Notes: generated from the sequence alone by a model not told the origin. A stretch of 37,474 bases of DNA from Devosia sp. (GCA_015234425.1 JADGNE010000027.1:1-37474), one strand, 5' to 3'; shown: positions 19,934-29,917, numbered from the stretch's first letter. Translations and numbers: made by a program.

Positions 19934-20586
19934 GAGCGGAAAATCCTCGTCGCCAGGGTTTCGTGCTTCATCTGGGCGATATCAGCGCCATAAGCGACGC
20001 TGCCGATATCGTCTAGTGTCGCTGCCAGACAAAGTTCGGCAATCTGCGCGATTTCCGGCTCCAGCGACGCCATGATGGAAAGACCATCGGTCTGGCCGAT
20101 AGCGACCAGACGCACCGCGACGGAGACCTGTCCGTGGATGGTTGCCGTGAGGTAGGCCAGGAGGGTTGAGGTGAGGTCGACCGCGTGGCTGGCGGCGATT
20201 GCGCCTACAGCAATATGGTAGGGGCAGGCTTCGGGCAGGGCCGCTGGCGCAGTGCTAGGCCAGGCGGCGCTGGCAAGGATGAAAGCGCGACCGGTCTGCA
20301 GCGTTTCTGCATGGCGTTCGCCGGAGGGCGAGAGCGCAAGGCAGAGATCGGCGAGCTCTGCCAATTGAGCCGGGTTGGCAAAGTTGCGATGCGCGTGGGC
20401 GAGCAGGATGGCGTCATTGCGCAGGCCGCCATGGTGGAGGCTGCCGGCGACCCAGTCCTGCGTGCTGGTCCGGTCATGCACCCGACCATCGACGATGGAG
20501 GTTTCGAGGCCTGCGGACCAAGCGAAGGCCCCCACCGGAAAAGCCGGGGAGAGCCAGGTCAGGAGTTTTTGCAGCGCGGCACTCAC
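19930..20586 (-). CDS. ureF: Urease accessory protein UreF
   Basis: A 218-residue all-helical urease chaperone that bridges UreD-bound apo-urease and the UreG GTPase. The family's N-terminal signature LLTWLSPAFPVGAFAWSAGLE is obvious, followed by a helical body with AHAHRNFANP and a conserved C-terminal tail region. Length is normal. The GTG start at 20586 overlaps the ureE stop by 4 bp (GTGA), and its own stop overlaps the DUF3995 start by 4 bp, so three genes are translationally chained. Confidence 0.96.
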   Translation of the reverse strand: MSAALQKLLTWLSPAFPVGAFAWSAGLETSIVDGRVHDRTSTQDWVAGSLHHGGLRNDAILLAHAHRNFANPAQLAELADLCLALSPSGERHAETLQTGRAFILASAAWPSTAPAALPEACPYHIAVGAIAASHAVDLTSTLLAYLTATIHGQVSVAVRLVAIGQTDGLSIMASLEPEIAQIAELCLAATLDDIGSVAYGADIAQMKHETLATRIFRS

Positions 20587-21056
20587 GGGCGGGCGAGCAA
20601 GGCGTGGGCGCCATCGGCGTGGCTATGGCTGTGATAGGCGCCATGCTCGGCAAAGAATGGCTCTGTGACATTGCTCACCGTGGCGCCAAGTCCCTCAAGC
20701 ATGGTCTTGAGGACATGGTCGCGCTTGATGAGGATGCGATGCTCATCAAGCTGGGCCGGGGTGTGGCGGTTGCCGATATGCCAGGCGAGCCGGATGAGAT
20801 GGGCAGTGTCGCGGGCGCGGATTTCGTAAAGAAGCTCCGGTGCGGCGACGATTGCCACATCGCTGCCATTGTCCAACTCCAGCCGCTGGCCATGCTCGAG
20901 CGTTGTCACTTGCGGCAGATCCAGCAGGACTTCCGTGCCTTTTGCGCCGCGCAGCAGCTTACGCCGGACACGGCGCTCGTCGTGGTCCAGCGTGATCGTG
21001 TCGATGGGCGCTTCGCGTCTGTCGGCAGCGGCGTGGAGGGCAATGACGGCATGCAT
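20583..21056 (-). CDS. ureE: Urease accessory nickel chaperone UreE
   Basis: A 157-residue UreE that delivers nickel during urease activation. The N-terminal peptide-binding half (ITLDHDERRVRRKLLRGAKGTEVLLDLP) precedes a metal-binding half with the conserved LAWHIGNRHTPAQ, holding the interface histidine. The C-terminus has a modest His-rich tail, HGAYHSHSHADGAH, which could bind extra Ni2+ or Zn2+. The ATG start at 21056 is 17 bp after the preceding membrane-protein gene. It overlaps ureF by 4 bp at its end. Confidence 0.95.
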   Translation of the reverse strand: MHAVIALHAAADRREAPIDTITLDHDERRVRRKLLRGAKGTEVLLDLPQVTTLEHGQRLELDNGSDVAIVAAPELLYEIRARDTAHLIRLAWHIGNRHTPAQLDEHRILIKRDHVLKTMLEGLGATVSNVTEPFFAEHGAYHSHSHADGAHALLARP

Positions 21057-21073
21057 AGGGGCGGTCGTTCCAG

Positions 21074-21655
21074 TCAGGTTGTGTAGAAAAAGCGGGCAGC
21101 CATCGTTGCCTGATGCATCAGGTGGATGATGACGATTGCCAGATGGACGCGGGCATTGGCCGAAAACGCTCCGAGCGCGCAGAAGGAGAGGCCGACGGCG
21201 GCCTGGACAAAGTAGAGGCCGCCATATTCCTCCCAGTGCCCCGTGCCCTTAAGAAGAGTGTCGGCGACGTCGAAGACGGCAACGGCGGCAAAGAGGCCGA
21301 AAAACCATTTCCGGCGCTTGATGAAGAAGTCTTCGTAGCCCCGATAATCAGAGAGGTTGTCCGGCGACAGCAGCGCGGCGATCAGGAACAGGAGAATGGC
21401 AAAGGCGACGAGGAAGACCGCTATGCCGAAATTCCAATGGCTGAACTTGAACAGCGCGAATTCCCACCACCAGAACAGCAGGAGTTCCAGCAGCATGGAC
21501 CCCACCCAGAGCAGGTGTAGGGCCGACAGCTTGGCGCGATGGGGGTGCTGGATGATGCCAGCGATGGTCACGAGAAGACGCGCCATGCCCAGACCGATAA
21601 CGGTGCCGAGCAGGACGCGCATATGAGGGAATATTTCCGCTGTTACGGTCTGCAT
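21074..21655 (-). CDS. Unknown six-span membrane protein in the urease operon, 193 aa
   Basis: I do not recognise this family. The 193-residue protein has about six predicted membrane spans (near residues 10-30, 43-68, 76-98, 116-135, 143-164 and 170-190). Spans 2 and 3 are joined by an aromatic loop containing FWWWEFALFKFSHWNFG, and span 6 carries IIHLMHQ with two histidines. A charged cytosol-like segment, DYRGYEDFFIKRRKW, follows span 3. The ATG start is 8 bp after the stop of the MliC-like gene and 17 bp before ureE, so it is inside the transcript. Position alone suggests a link to urea, ammonia or metal passage, but nothing in the sequence proves that. The composition is that of a real membrane protein. 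Confidence 0.8.
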   Translation of the reverse strand: MQTVTAEIFPHMRVLLGTVIGLGMARLLVTIAGIIQHPHRAKLSALHLLWVGSMLLELLLFWWWEFALFKFSHWNFGIAVFLVAFAILLFLIAALLSPDNLSDYRGYEDFFIKRRKWFFGLFAAVAVFDVADTLLKGTGHWEEYGGLYFVQAAVGLSFCALGAFSANARVHLAIVIIHLMHQATMAARFFYTT

Positions 21656-21663
21656 CTTGTCCG

Positions 21664-22086
21664 TCAGGGGGTATTGCTGGCCTGAGTGCAGCTCAGCATG
21701 GGCTCAGCCTCCTCGTCCTGCATGAGATCGCGCAAGGTTCCTTCGCCCTGGTGGCTCCACCACTCATAGGGGCCAGAGACGTAACGGGCGCCCGAGCCCG
21801 AGATAGTGGTGGCAAAGACGTGATGCTCACCCTCGATTGGCACGATGGCGAGGAAGTTCGGCGCCGCATTGATGTACTGAACGGTGAGCACGTCGCCATT
21901 GCTGCACTGATAGGTTTCGTTTGTGCGCTCAATGTCGCCAGCGCTTTGCAGTGTCAGCGTCAGGGCGGCGCTCACATTGTTCTGTGGGGCTGGAGCGGGC
22001 GCAGGAGTTTCGTCCTGGGCCAAGGCGCTGCCGCAGACGAGCAGGATCAGTGCCGCCGTAGCGGTCATGGTTTTCGTCATGTTCAT
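21664..22086 (-). CDS. MliC-like periplasmic lysozyme inhibitor family protein
   Basis: A 140-residue secreted protein. The signal peptide (MNMTKTMTATAALILLVCG, likely cut after SALA) lacks a proper lipobox, since its cysteine is preceded by LLV. So it is probably periplasmic rather than a lipoprotein. The mature part has a Pro/Ala linker and then a compact beta domain, YQCSNGDVLTVQYIN ... SGSGARYVSGPYEWWSHQG, resembling MliC/PliC inhibitors of C-type lysozyme (YxC and SGxRY...WW pattern). Two cysteines could form a disulfide. The ATG at 22086 has a strong GGAGGGAAC site, so the longer open frame is rejected. It sits between ureC and the unknown membrane protein. Confidence 0.75.
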   Translation of the reverse strand: MNMTKTMTATAALILLVCGSALAQDETPAPAPAPQNNVSAALTLTLQSAGDIERTNETYQCSNGDVLTVQYINAAPNFLAIVPIEGEHHVFATTISGSGARYVSGPYEWWSHQGEGTLRDLMQDEEAEPMLSCTQASNTP

Positions 22087-22179
22087 GTGTTCCCTCCTGG
22101 TTGGGTGAAATGCCGAAGCACTTCCACCAACCGGCCCCACAATCATGGCGAATACGCGATCTGGCAAGGGTTTGTCCGC

Positions 22180-23889
<1,710 letters not shown>

Positions 23890-24005
23890 GGCGGCTCCGG
23901 AAGATCAGGGGCAGACGTGAAGAACGGACAGCACAAACACCTTTGGCGCCCGCCCCGGATGGGACGTGCGCGCAAGGCCGTATGCGGCTGGAAGCGGAGT
24001 GTGGT

Positions 24006-24413
24006 TTAGTTCGGGTTGGACCGGGTCTGCTGGCGGTAGATGGCCACCGAGCGATCGATTATCGCGTCGAGCAGCATCTCGCCCTGGGCCATGACCTGGT
24101 CGGCCCGCTGGGTGGCGACAATCAGCGAGACCGCGAGAGCCTGGATGGCATAGGCCTGCTTGATACGACCGGCCTGGTGGTGGCCGTTGCCCTTGGCCTC
24201 GAAGGTCTTGAGCAAATCGTTGTAGGTCTCCGTGGTCATCACGGATTTCGCGCCGCTCCAGCTCTGCTGTTTCAGCGAGGCGGCCAGCTCGGAGGCGAGG
24301 CTCCCGATCAGCGCCATCGTCTCGCCGTCGCGTGTACCAGCCTCCTGCAGGTCCTGCAGGACAGAGGCAAAGCGCTGCTTGAATTCGGCTTCTTTGGTCG
24401 GTGCGGTCGTCAT
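24006..24413 (-). CDS. Unknown 135-aa soluble protein between ureB and ureC
   Basis: I do not recognise this protein. It is 135 residues, soluble, almost wholly helical by composition, with no signal peptide and no cysteine or histidine cluster. Readable segments are GETMALIGSLASELAASLKQQ in the first half and AGRIKQAYAIQALAVSLIVATQ in the second. The ATG at 24413 has only a weak upstream site. The gene sits 99 bp after ureB and 116 bp before ureC, two genes whose products form one enzyme, so it must be transcribed with them. A role in urease assembly is possible but only inferred from position. Confidence 0.75.
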   Translation of the reverse strand: MTTAPTKEAEFKQRFASVLQDLQEAGTRDGETMALIGSLASELAASLKQQSWSGAKSVMTTETYNDLLKTFEAKGNGHHQAGRIKQAYAIQALAVSLIVATQRADQVMAQGEMLLDAIIDRSVAIYRQQTRSNPN

Positions 24414-24512
24414 GGGCGTCCAGGCAAAGGGTTTGGCTGGCGGTCCTTAAACCACCATTTGGCATAAATTGCCATGCCGCGGTGCGGCTTTTGCCTCGAC
24501 ACATGACCTCCA

Positions 24513-24818
24513 TCACAGTGGCCCCATGACCATCTGGCGGAAGCCATAGACGCGTCGGTCGCCGCCGATGGGAATGAGGCGGACTTCGCGCGTCTGGCCC
24601 GGCTCGAACCGCACTGCAGTGCCGGCGGCAATATCGAGCCGCATGCCGCGGGTCATTTCACGATCGAAGCGCAGGCCGGCATTGGTCTCGAAGAAATGGT
24701 AGTGCGAACCGACCTGGATGGGTCGGTCGCCAGTATTGGCGACCTCCAGCACGATCTGGGCGGCACCGACATTGAGCTCGATCGTGCCTGGTTTGGGAAT
24801 GACTTCGCCGGGGATCAT
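24513..24818 (-). CDS. ureB: Urease beta subunit
   Basis: A 101-residue urease beta chain, a structural subunit of the (alpha-beta-gamma)3 enzyme. It starts with the invariant MIPGEVIP and shows the core motif [13 protein letters not shown] and [23 protein letters not shown]. The ATG at 24818 has GGAGAGCG upstream; the open frame extends to 24854 but only over the end of hupE. It lies 14 bp after hupE and before the unknown 135-residue gene. Confidence 0.97.
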   Translation of the reverse strand: MIPGEVIPKPGTIELNVGAAQIVLEVANTGDRPIQVGSHYHFFETNAGLRFDREMTRGMRLDIAAGTAVRFEPGQTREVRLIPIGGDRRVYGFRQMVMGPL

Positions 24819-24832
24819 ATGACGCTCTCCGA

Positions 24833-25411
24833 TCAGGCGCCGAAAGCCAGCCACAGGCCGCCGAGGGCGGTCGCGGCACCAGCTGCGCGGGTGATGAGCT
24901 TGCCGCTGATGCGGGCAAGGCCGAGGCCTGCCGCAATGCCGGCGGCGTGGAGCGCAGCTGTTGCGACGATAAAGCCGATGGCGAACTGCCAGGCACCGGC
25001 CTCGCCGAGTTCACCGCCATGGGCGTGGCCATGGAAGAAGGCGAAGAAGCCCACGAGGGCCGCTACAGCCGCGGTCGGGAGGGGCAGCGCCAGGGCAATT
25101 GCCACACCGACGAAAACCACCGATGCGAGGATGACAGGCTCGACGAAGGGCAGGGGGGCACCAAAGATGGCGAGACCAAAGCCGAGGGCCATGGTGCCGA
25201 CAAAGGCTGCCGGCACCTGCCAGATGGCCTTGCCGCCCTGTTGGGCGGCCCAGAGACCAACAGCCACCATGGCAAGGATATGGTCGAGGCCAAAGAGGGG
25301 ATGGCTGAAACCGGCGGCGAAGGAGCCATGCTCGGCGGGATCGAGATGGGCAAAGGCCGGCAGCGTGGCGGCCAGCGTCAGGGACAGGGCAAGGAGAGAG
25401 CGCTTGAACAT
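24833..25411 (-). CDS. HupE/UreJ family nickel permease
   Basis: A 192-residue membrane protein with an N-terminal signal-like segment ([22 protein letters not shown]) and about six spans. The HupE/UreJ metal motif is seen as [21 protein letters not shown] after the first helix, and a second conserved motif [13 protein letters not shown] lies in the middle. The family supplies Ni2+ (or Co2+) for urease or hydrogenase, and its place between ureA and ureB strongly points to urease. The ATG at 25411 has AGGAAC upstream. It lies 9 bp after ureA and 14 bp before ureB. Some annotators would use ureJ or hupE. Confidence 0.93.
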   Translation of the reverse strand: MFKRSLLALSLTLAATLPAFAHLDPAEHGSFAAGFSHPLFGLDHILAMVAVGLWAAQQGGKAIWQVPAAFVGTMALGFGLAIFGAPLPFVEPVILASVVFVGVAIALALPLPTAAVAALVGFFAFFHGHAHGGELGEAGAWQFAIGFIVATAALHAAGIAAGLGLARISGKLITRAAGAATALGGLWLAFGA

Positions 25412-25420
25412 GGTCGGTTC

Positions 25421-25723
25421 CTATCGGATCGGCTGGTGGACGGTGACGAGCTTGGTGCCGTCCGGAAAAGTGGCTTCGACCTGGACGTCGTGGATCATCT
25501 CGGCGATGCCCTCCATGACCTGGTCGCGGGTGATGACATGGGCGCCGGCCTCCATCAGCTCGGCCACAGGGCGGCCATCCCGAGCGCCTTCGACGACGAA
25601 ATCAGTGATGAGGGCGATAGCCTCGGGATGGTTGAGCTTGACGCCGCGTTCGAGGCGGCGACGCGCTACATTGGCCGCCATGGCGATCAGCAATTTGTCT
25701 TTTTCGCGCGGGGTGAGGTTCAT
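25421..25723 (-). CDS. ureA: Urease gamma subunit
   Basis: A 100-residue urease gamma chain. It starts with the canonical [20 protein letters not shown] and shows [24 protein letters not shown] and the C-terminal [20 protein letters not shown], matching the usual 100 residues exactly. AGGACC precedes the ATG. It lies 9 bp after ureD and 9 bp before the HupE/UreJ gene. Confidence 0.98.
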   Translation of the reverse strand: MNLTPREKDKLLIAMAANVARRRLERGVKLNHPEAIALITDFVVEGARDGRPVAELMEAGAHVITRDQVMEGIAEMIHDVQVEATFPDGTKLVTVHQPIR

Positions 25724-25732
25724 GGCCTGGTC

Positions 25733-26578
25733 CTAGAGGTGCCACAGGCGCGGTAGATCACCGGCGCCAGTGAGGTCGATCAGAATGGGAACGATGAGGC
25801 GGCGCAGCGCCAGCCCGCTGGGCGCGCTGGCGCGCACCACCACGCGCTCGCCGATCTGGCTGGCTGCAATGTTTGCGGATGGCGGCAGGGCGGCGCGGAT
25901 ATGGGCGAGGCGCTGCGCCGCCCGGTCGGCGTCGGCAGCAAGATGGACAATGGTGGCGATGGCGCGGGCACCGTCGAGGAGGGAGAGTGCGTCGCGTTCG
26001 CGGTCGCGGCCGTCGAGACGGGTGGCTTCGGCATGGACCAGCCGGCCATTGCGGCGGATGCGCCAATCGTCGGTGAAGACGGCGTCCCGCGCTTCCTCGC
26101 CCATGGCGTCGCGGCCCAGCAGTACGGCCTCGATCGCGGTCAGGGTCGCGCCATCGTCGAGATCGATCTCAAGGATGCGGGCGAGGCGGCTGCCGGCAAA
26201 GAGAATGGTTTCCTGCGGCAGCCAATCGAGATGCGCGTTGCGGCCGACCTTGAGGCGGGTGGTCACTTCAGCCGTTGCACCGGTGGAGCGGTAGCTGCGC
26301 TCGCAGGCTTGGGTGGTGAGGATCATCTGCCCTTCGGCAGCGACCTCCGCCCCCCATTCGAGAATGTCCCCTCCGGTCAGGCCGCCAGCAGTATTGATGA
26401 GGACCGCCTCCAGTGCATCGGAGTGTGTTCGGGGCAGGCGGATCTTGGCGCAGCCATCCTGATAGAGTTGGGCAAGACAAGTGGATGCGCCGCGAAGATA
26501 TGTATCGACCCGGCCAGTTCCGCGTGCGCGCTGCATTTTGGGGTGGGCGATAACATGTGTGAGAGGTGCGGATATCAT
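25733..26578 (-). CDS. ureD: Urease accessory protein UreD
   Basis: A 281-residue UreD (UreH) chaperone, which binds apo-urease and recruits UreF and UreG. The central motif LINTAGGLTGGD is clear, with LTTQACERSYRSTG, LDWLPQETILFAGSRL and GRDAMGE following as in the family. The ATG at 26578 has GAGG ten bases upstream. It is first gene of the urease block, so its 77-bp upstream gap, shared with the divergent small secreted-protein gene, should hold the urease promoter. I see no convincing -35/-10 or sigma-54 element there. Confidence 0.95.
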   Translation of the reverse strand: MISAPLTHVIAHPKMQRARGTGRVDTYLRGASTCLAQLYQDGCAKIRLPRTHSDALEAVLINTAGGLTGGDILEWGAEVAAEGQMILTTQACERSYRSTGATAEVTTRLKVGRNAHLDWLPQETILFAGSRLARILEIDLDDGATLTAIEAVLLGRDAMGEEARDAVFTDDWRIRRNGRLVHAEATRLDGRDRERDALSLLDGARAIATIVHLAADADRAAQRLAHIRAALPPSANIAASQIGERVVVRASAPSGLALRRLIVPILIDLTGAGDLPRLWHL

Positions 26579-26655
26579 CGCAACGATACCTCGCCCGCTC
26601 CGTTAGTTTCTTGAGCAAACGCTCTTTGATAGCGAAATTTCAAGAGGTTATAGGC

Positions 26656-27006
26656 ATGAATATCAAATCTGCACTCTCTATTCTCGCCCTGAGCACAAGC
26701 CTTGCATTCAGCGGTTCGGTAATGGCGCAGACGTCTATCAACGGTGTTGACTTGAGCGATGCCGACCTGCCTGCCGTCCAAGAACGCTGCGACCAGCTGC
26801 TGGTTGCTGACACCACTGCATCCACCAGCACTGCGACGGAAAGTTCCGAGCCTGACAGCAACGCTTCCGACGATTCGTCCGGCGCTGCTGATGCAACCAT
26901 TGAGGATGCGCCGGCCGTGAACGAGATGGCCAATATGACCAGCGCGATCGACCTCGATACCATTGATCTCCAGGCATGCCTGGATGCGGGTCTCGTCACC
27001 CGCTAA
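26656..27006 (+). CDS. Small secreted acidic protein, 116 aa
   Basis: Unrecognised. The 116-residue product has a clear Sec signal peptide (MNIKSALSILALSTSLAFSGSVMA, cut before QTS). It has two short conserved-looking ends (INGVDLSDADLPAVQERCDQL and LDTIDLQACLDAGL), each with one cysteine. Between them is a low-complexity Ser/Thr/Asp/Glu/Ala stretch. The two cysteines might join the ends in the periplasm. The ATG at 26656 has AGAGG nine bases upstream; the longer open frame from 26566 runs antisense into ureD and is rejected. It is the only plus-strand gene in the 14-kb urea region, divergent from ureD and convergent with urtE, and ends in its own terminator. Confidence 0.82.
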   Translation: MNIKSALSILALSTSLAFSGSVMAQTSINGVDLSDADLPAVQERCDQLLVADTTASTSTATESSEPDSNASDDSSGAADATIEDAPAVNEMANMTSAIDLDTIDLQACLDAGLVTR

Positions 27007-27031
27007 GGCGCAGTCCATCTGTTCCTTTCAG

Positions 27032-27057
27032 GGCGCCCGGCTTGCCGGGTGCCTTTT
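27032..27057 (+). terminator. Rho-independent terminator after the small secreted-protein gene
   Basis: A 9-bp stem (27032-27040 with 27045-27053, one G-U pair) with a CTTG loop is followed by TTTT, 25 bp after the stop codon. On the minus strand, 6 bp past urtE, the hairpin lacks a T-run, so it is probably one-directional. Confidence 0.85.
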
Positions 27058-27062
27058 CATGT

Positions 27063-27767
27063 CTAGACCATCAGGTGTTGACGTATTTCGGGCCGGTCCA
27101 GATCCTGGGCAGGCCCGCTATGCATGATCTCGCCGCGGTCCATGACGTAGATGTCGTCGGCAATCTCGCGGCAGAAATCGAGAAACTGTTCGACCAGAAG
27201 AATGGTCATGCCCTTCTCGTCGCGCAGGAATTGCAACGCCCGGCCGATATCCTTGATGATCGAGGGCTGGATGCCCTCGGTGGGTTCATCGAGGACGAGC
27301 AGGGTGGGGCGGGTGACGAGCGCGCGGGCGATGGCCAACTGCTGTTGCTGGCCACCAGAGAGATCACCACCGCGCCGATTGAGCATGGCCTTCAAGACCG
27401 GGAAGAGCTCGAAAATGTAGTCCGGGACGTTGCGGTCGGCGCGGGCAAGACCGGCAAAGCCGGTTTCGAGATTTTCGCGCACTGTCAGAAGCGGGAAGAT
27501 TTCACGACCCTGGGGCACGTAGCCGAGGCCCATGCGGGCGCGTTTGTAGGGTGGCGCTTTTTTAAGCAGATCACTGCCGAAAATAACGGCACCTGAGGAG
27601 ATGTGATTGATTCCGGCGATGGCGCGGATGGTCGAGGATTTGCCTACGCCATTGCGGCCGAGAATGGCGGTGATCCGGCCGGGGCGGCATTCGATGGAAA
27701 CGCCCTTGAGCGTCTGTGCCGCGCCATAGTGGAGGTCGATGGTGTCGAGGGAGAGTGCAGCGTTCAT
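27063..27767 (-). CDS. urtE: Urea ABC transporter ATP-binding subunit UrtE
   Basis: A 234-residue LivF-like ATPase. Walker A is GRNGVGKSS (about residues 37-45), the signature is LSGGQQQQLAIARAL, and Walker B runs on into LLVLDEPTEGIQPSIIKDIG. The EGIQPSII wording separates UrtE from amino-acid-type LivF. It energises urea import with UrtD. The ATG start overlaps the urtD stop by 4 bp. It is last gene of the urt block, and the small secreted-protein gene faces it downstream. Confidence 0.96.
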   Translation of the reverse strand: MNAALSLDTIDLHYGAAQTLKGVSIECRPGRITAILGRNGVGKSSTIRAIAGINHISSGAVIFGSDLLKKAPPYKRARMGLGYVPQGREIFPLLTVRENLETGFAGLARADRNVPDYIFELFPVLKAMLNRRGGDLSGGQQQQLAIARALVTRPTLLVLDEPTEGIQPSIIKDIGRALQFLRDEKGMTILLVEQFLDFCREIADDIYVMDRGEIMHSGPAQDLDRPEIRQHLMV

Positions 27768-28513
27768 CGGCCGAGATACCTTTCGATAACAACGGGGTTG
27801 GCGCTGACTTGATCGAGGGAGCCCTCTGCCAGCACCGAGCCTTCGGCAAGGCAGATCACCCGCGAACCCAGCGCGCGCACGAAGCTCATGTCGTGCTCGA
27901 CGACGACGACTGAACGGGACTGGGCGATGTGCTTGATCAGTTTTGCGGTCTCTTCTGTTTCGCTGTCGGTCATGCCCGCCACCGGTTCATCGACCAGGAG
28001 GAGCTTCGGATCCTGTGCAAGCAGCATGCCAATCTCGAGCCATTGCTTCTGGCCGTGGCTGAGATTGGCGGCGAGTTCGTCTTTGCGATGGGTAAGACGG
28101 ACAGTGTCGAGGATCTCGGTGATGCGCGCCTCGTCCGTTGCATCGGGCGTGTAAAAAAGCGTCGAGAAAATGCCGCGCGGCTTTTTCAGCGCCATTTCGA
28201 GATTGTCCCAGACCGTATGGCTTTCGAACACGGTGGGCTTCTGGAACTTGCGGCCGATGCCGAGATTGGCAATCCCCGCCTCGTCGAGCCGCGTAAGATC
28301 GGTGCGGCCGTCGAACAGAACTTCGCCGGCGTCGGGTCGGGTCTTGCCGGTAATGATGTCCATCATCGTTGTCTTGCCGGCGCCGTTGGGGCCGATAATC
28401 GCCAGCATTTCTGCCGGCCGGACGATGATCGAGAGGTTGTTGATGGCCTTGAACCCGTCGAAGGCGACAGAGACGCCATCGAGGTAGAGCATGGTTTGCT
28501 GAGCCTTTTGCAT
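27764..28513 (-). CDS. urtD: Urea ABC transporter ATP-binding subunit UrtD
   Basis: A LivG-like ATPase of about 249 residues. Walker A is GPNGAGKTT, GRKFQKPTVFESHTVWDNLEMAL is typical of UrtD, the signature is the UrtD-style LSHGQKQWLEIGMLL, and Walker B continues as LLLVDEPVAGMTDSE. I choose the ATG at 28513, which has GGAG eight bases upstream. A GTG at 28522 would add three residues and give a 4-bp GTGA overlap with urtC, and is equally possible. The end overlaps urtE by 4 bp. Confidence 0.95.
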   Translation of the reverse strand: MQKAQQTMLYLDGVSVAFDGFKAINNLSIIVRPAEMLAIIGPNGAGKTTMMDIITGKTRPDAGEVLFDGRTDLTRLDEAGIANLGIGRKFQKPTVFESHTVWDNLEMALKKPRGIFSTLFYTPDATDEARITEILDTVRLTHRKDELAANLSHGQKQWLEIGMLLAQDPKLLLVDEPVAGMTDSETEETAKLIKHIAQSRSVVVVEHDMSFVRALGSRVICLAEGSVLAEGSLDQVSANPVVIERYLGR

Positions 28514-28518
28514 GGTGC

Positions 28519-29724
28519 TCACTCCGCTGGACCAGGTTGAGGGGCGGCGCCAAAGCTTGCCGGATTTTCGCCGCGTGTAATTTGGGCTGAGGCAGGAGGC
28601 GTCGGGGCGGCGGGTGTTTCGGCGCGGACAGTGCGGCGACGGCTCGCGATCTGTTTCCAGAGCCCGACAATGCCCTTGGGCAGGAAGAGGGTGACCAAGA
28701 CAAAGAGCGCGCCGAGGGCGAAGAGCCAGAATTCGGGCAGGACGGTGGTGAACCAGGATTTGCCGAGATTGACGACGATGGCGCCGATGATCGGCCCGAT
28801 CAGAGTGCCGCGCCCGCCGACCGCCGCCCAGATGACGACCTCGATGGAATTGCCGGGTTCAAACTCGCCGGGATTGATGATGCCCACCTGCGGGACATAG
28901 AGCGCCCCGGCAACACCGGTTATGATGGCAGAGACGGTAAAGGCGAAAAGTTTCACATACTCAACGCGATAGCCGAGGAAGCGGGTGCGGCTCTCGGCAT
29001 CGCGCACGGCGACCATGACCTTGCCCAGCTTGGAATTGACGATCATTGAGCAGATTAGCACCGAGAGCGCGAGGGTGATTGCGGTGGCCGCAAACAAGGC
29101 GGCACGGGTGGTTTGGGCCTGGACCGGGGCGCCGAGGATTTCCTTGAAGTCGGTAAGCCCGTTATTGCCGCCGAAACCCATGTCATTGCGGAAGAAGGCG
29201 AGCAGCAGGGCGAAGGTCATCGCCTGGGTGATGATCGAGAGATAGACCCCGGTGACGCGACTGCGGAAGGCGAAGAAGCCGAAGACGAAGGCGAGGAGGC
29301 CGGGCACGAACACCACCATCGCCATGGCAAACCAGAAATTATCGAAGCCTTGCCAATACCATGGGAGTTCCTTCCAGTTGAGGAACACCATGAAGTCCGG
29401 AAGGGTCGCATTGCCATAGACGCCGCGGCTGCCGATCTGGCGCATGAGATACATGCCCATGGCATAGCCGCCGAGCGCGAAGAAGGCGCCATGGCCGAGC
29501 GAGAGGATGCCGCAATAGCTCCAGACCAGATCGAGCGCGAGTGCGAGGATAGCGTAGCTCAGATACTTGCCGAACAGCGAGACCATATAGGTCGGGACGT
29601 GGCCGATATTCCCCGGCGGGATCAGAAGGTTGGCCATGGGCACAAGGATCGCGACGGCAAGGAAGATGCCGATGACCCAGATGGCCTTTTTGTCGAGGGC
29701 GCGGAACAGGGCTTGGGTCAGCAT
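28519..29724 (-). CDS. urtC: Urea ABC transporter permease UrtC
   Basis: A 401-residue LivM-like permease with about 9-10 spans, forming the membrane channel with UrtB. Family landmarks are LDLVWSYCGILSLGHGAFFALGGY near the N-terminus and the conserved permease loop KVMVAVRDAESRTRFLGYRV with IWAAVGGRGTLIGPIIGA after it. A Pro/Ala-rich tail of about 40 residues follows the last span. The ATG at 29724 has AAGGT upstream. It is separated from urtB by 193 bp packed with palindromes, though still in the same direction. Confidence 0.95.
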   Translation of the reverse strand: MLTQALFRALDKKAIWVIGIFLAVAILVPMANLLIPPGNIGHVPTYMVSLFGKYLSYAILALALDLVWSYCGILSLGHGAFFALGGYAMGMYLMRQIGSRGVYGNATLPDFMVFLNWKELPWYWQGFDNFWFAMAMVVFVPGLLAFVFGFFAFRSRVTGVYLSIITQAMTFALLLAFFRNDMGFGGNNGLTDFKEILGAPVQAQTTRAALFAATAITLALSVLICSMIVNSKLGKVMVAVRDAESRTRFLGYRVEYVKLFAFTVSAIITGVAGALYVPQVGIINPGEFEPGNSIEVVIWAAVGGRGTLIGPIIGAIVVNLGKSWFTTVLPEFWLFALGALFVLVTLFLPKGIVGLWKQIASRRRTVRAETPAAPTPPASAQITRGENPASFGAAPQPGPAE

Positions 29725-29759
29725 GGTCTTGTACCTTTCAGAAGCACCCCCTCACCCCA

Positions 29760-29887
29760 ACCGAATTCGGCAACGAATTCGGTGACCCTTCGGGCACCCT
29801 CTCCCTCAAGGGGAGAGGGGGGTATCGAGTTGGTGACGAGAGCCGGGCTTCCCTTCTCCCCTCGAGGGAGAAGGTGGCGCGGAGCGC
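29760..29887. repeat. Mosaic of intergenic palindromes between urtB and urtC
   Basis: Three perfect inverted repeats lie in a row. They are ACCGAATTCG/CGAATTCGGT (29760-29769 with 29774-29783), CCCTCTCCC/GGGAGAGGG (29797-29805 with 29811-29819) and CTTCTCCC/GGGAGAAG (29853-29860 with 29866-29873). The last is followed by GGCGC-GGA-GCGCC and a G-rich end. The pattern is that of the short palindromic repeats strewn through rhizobial genomes. It would be transcribed within the urt message. Confidence 0.75.
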
Positions 29888-29917
29888 CGGATGAGGGGGG
29901 CTGCAAATGTCGGATGA

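Noticed and set aside
23905..24516. 203-codon minus-strand frame overlapping the unknown gene between ureB and ureC
   Set aside because: Arg/Gly/Pro-rich composition; the 135-residue frame at 24006-24413 has regular helical composition and is preferred.
26579..26655. Sigma-54 or NtrC-type site ahead of ureD
   Set aside because: Looked for GG-N10-GC in both directions and found no match with the expected flanks.
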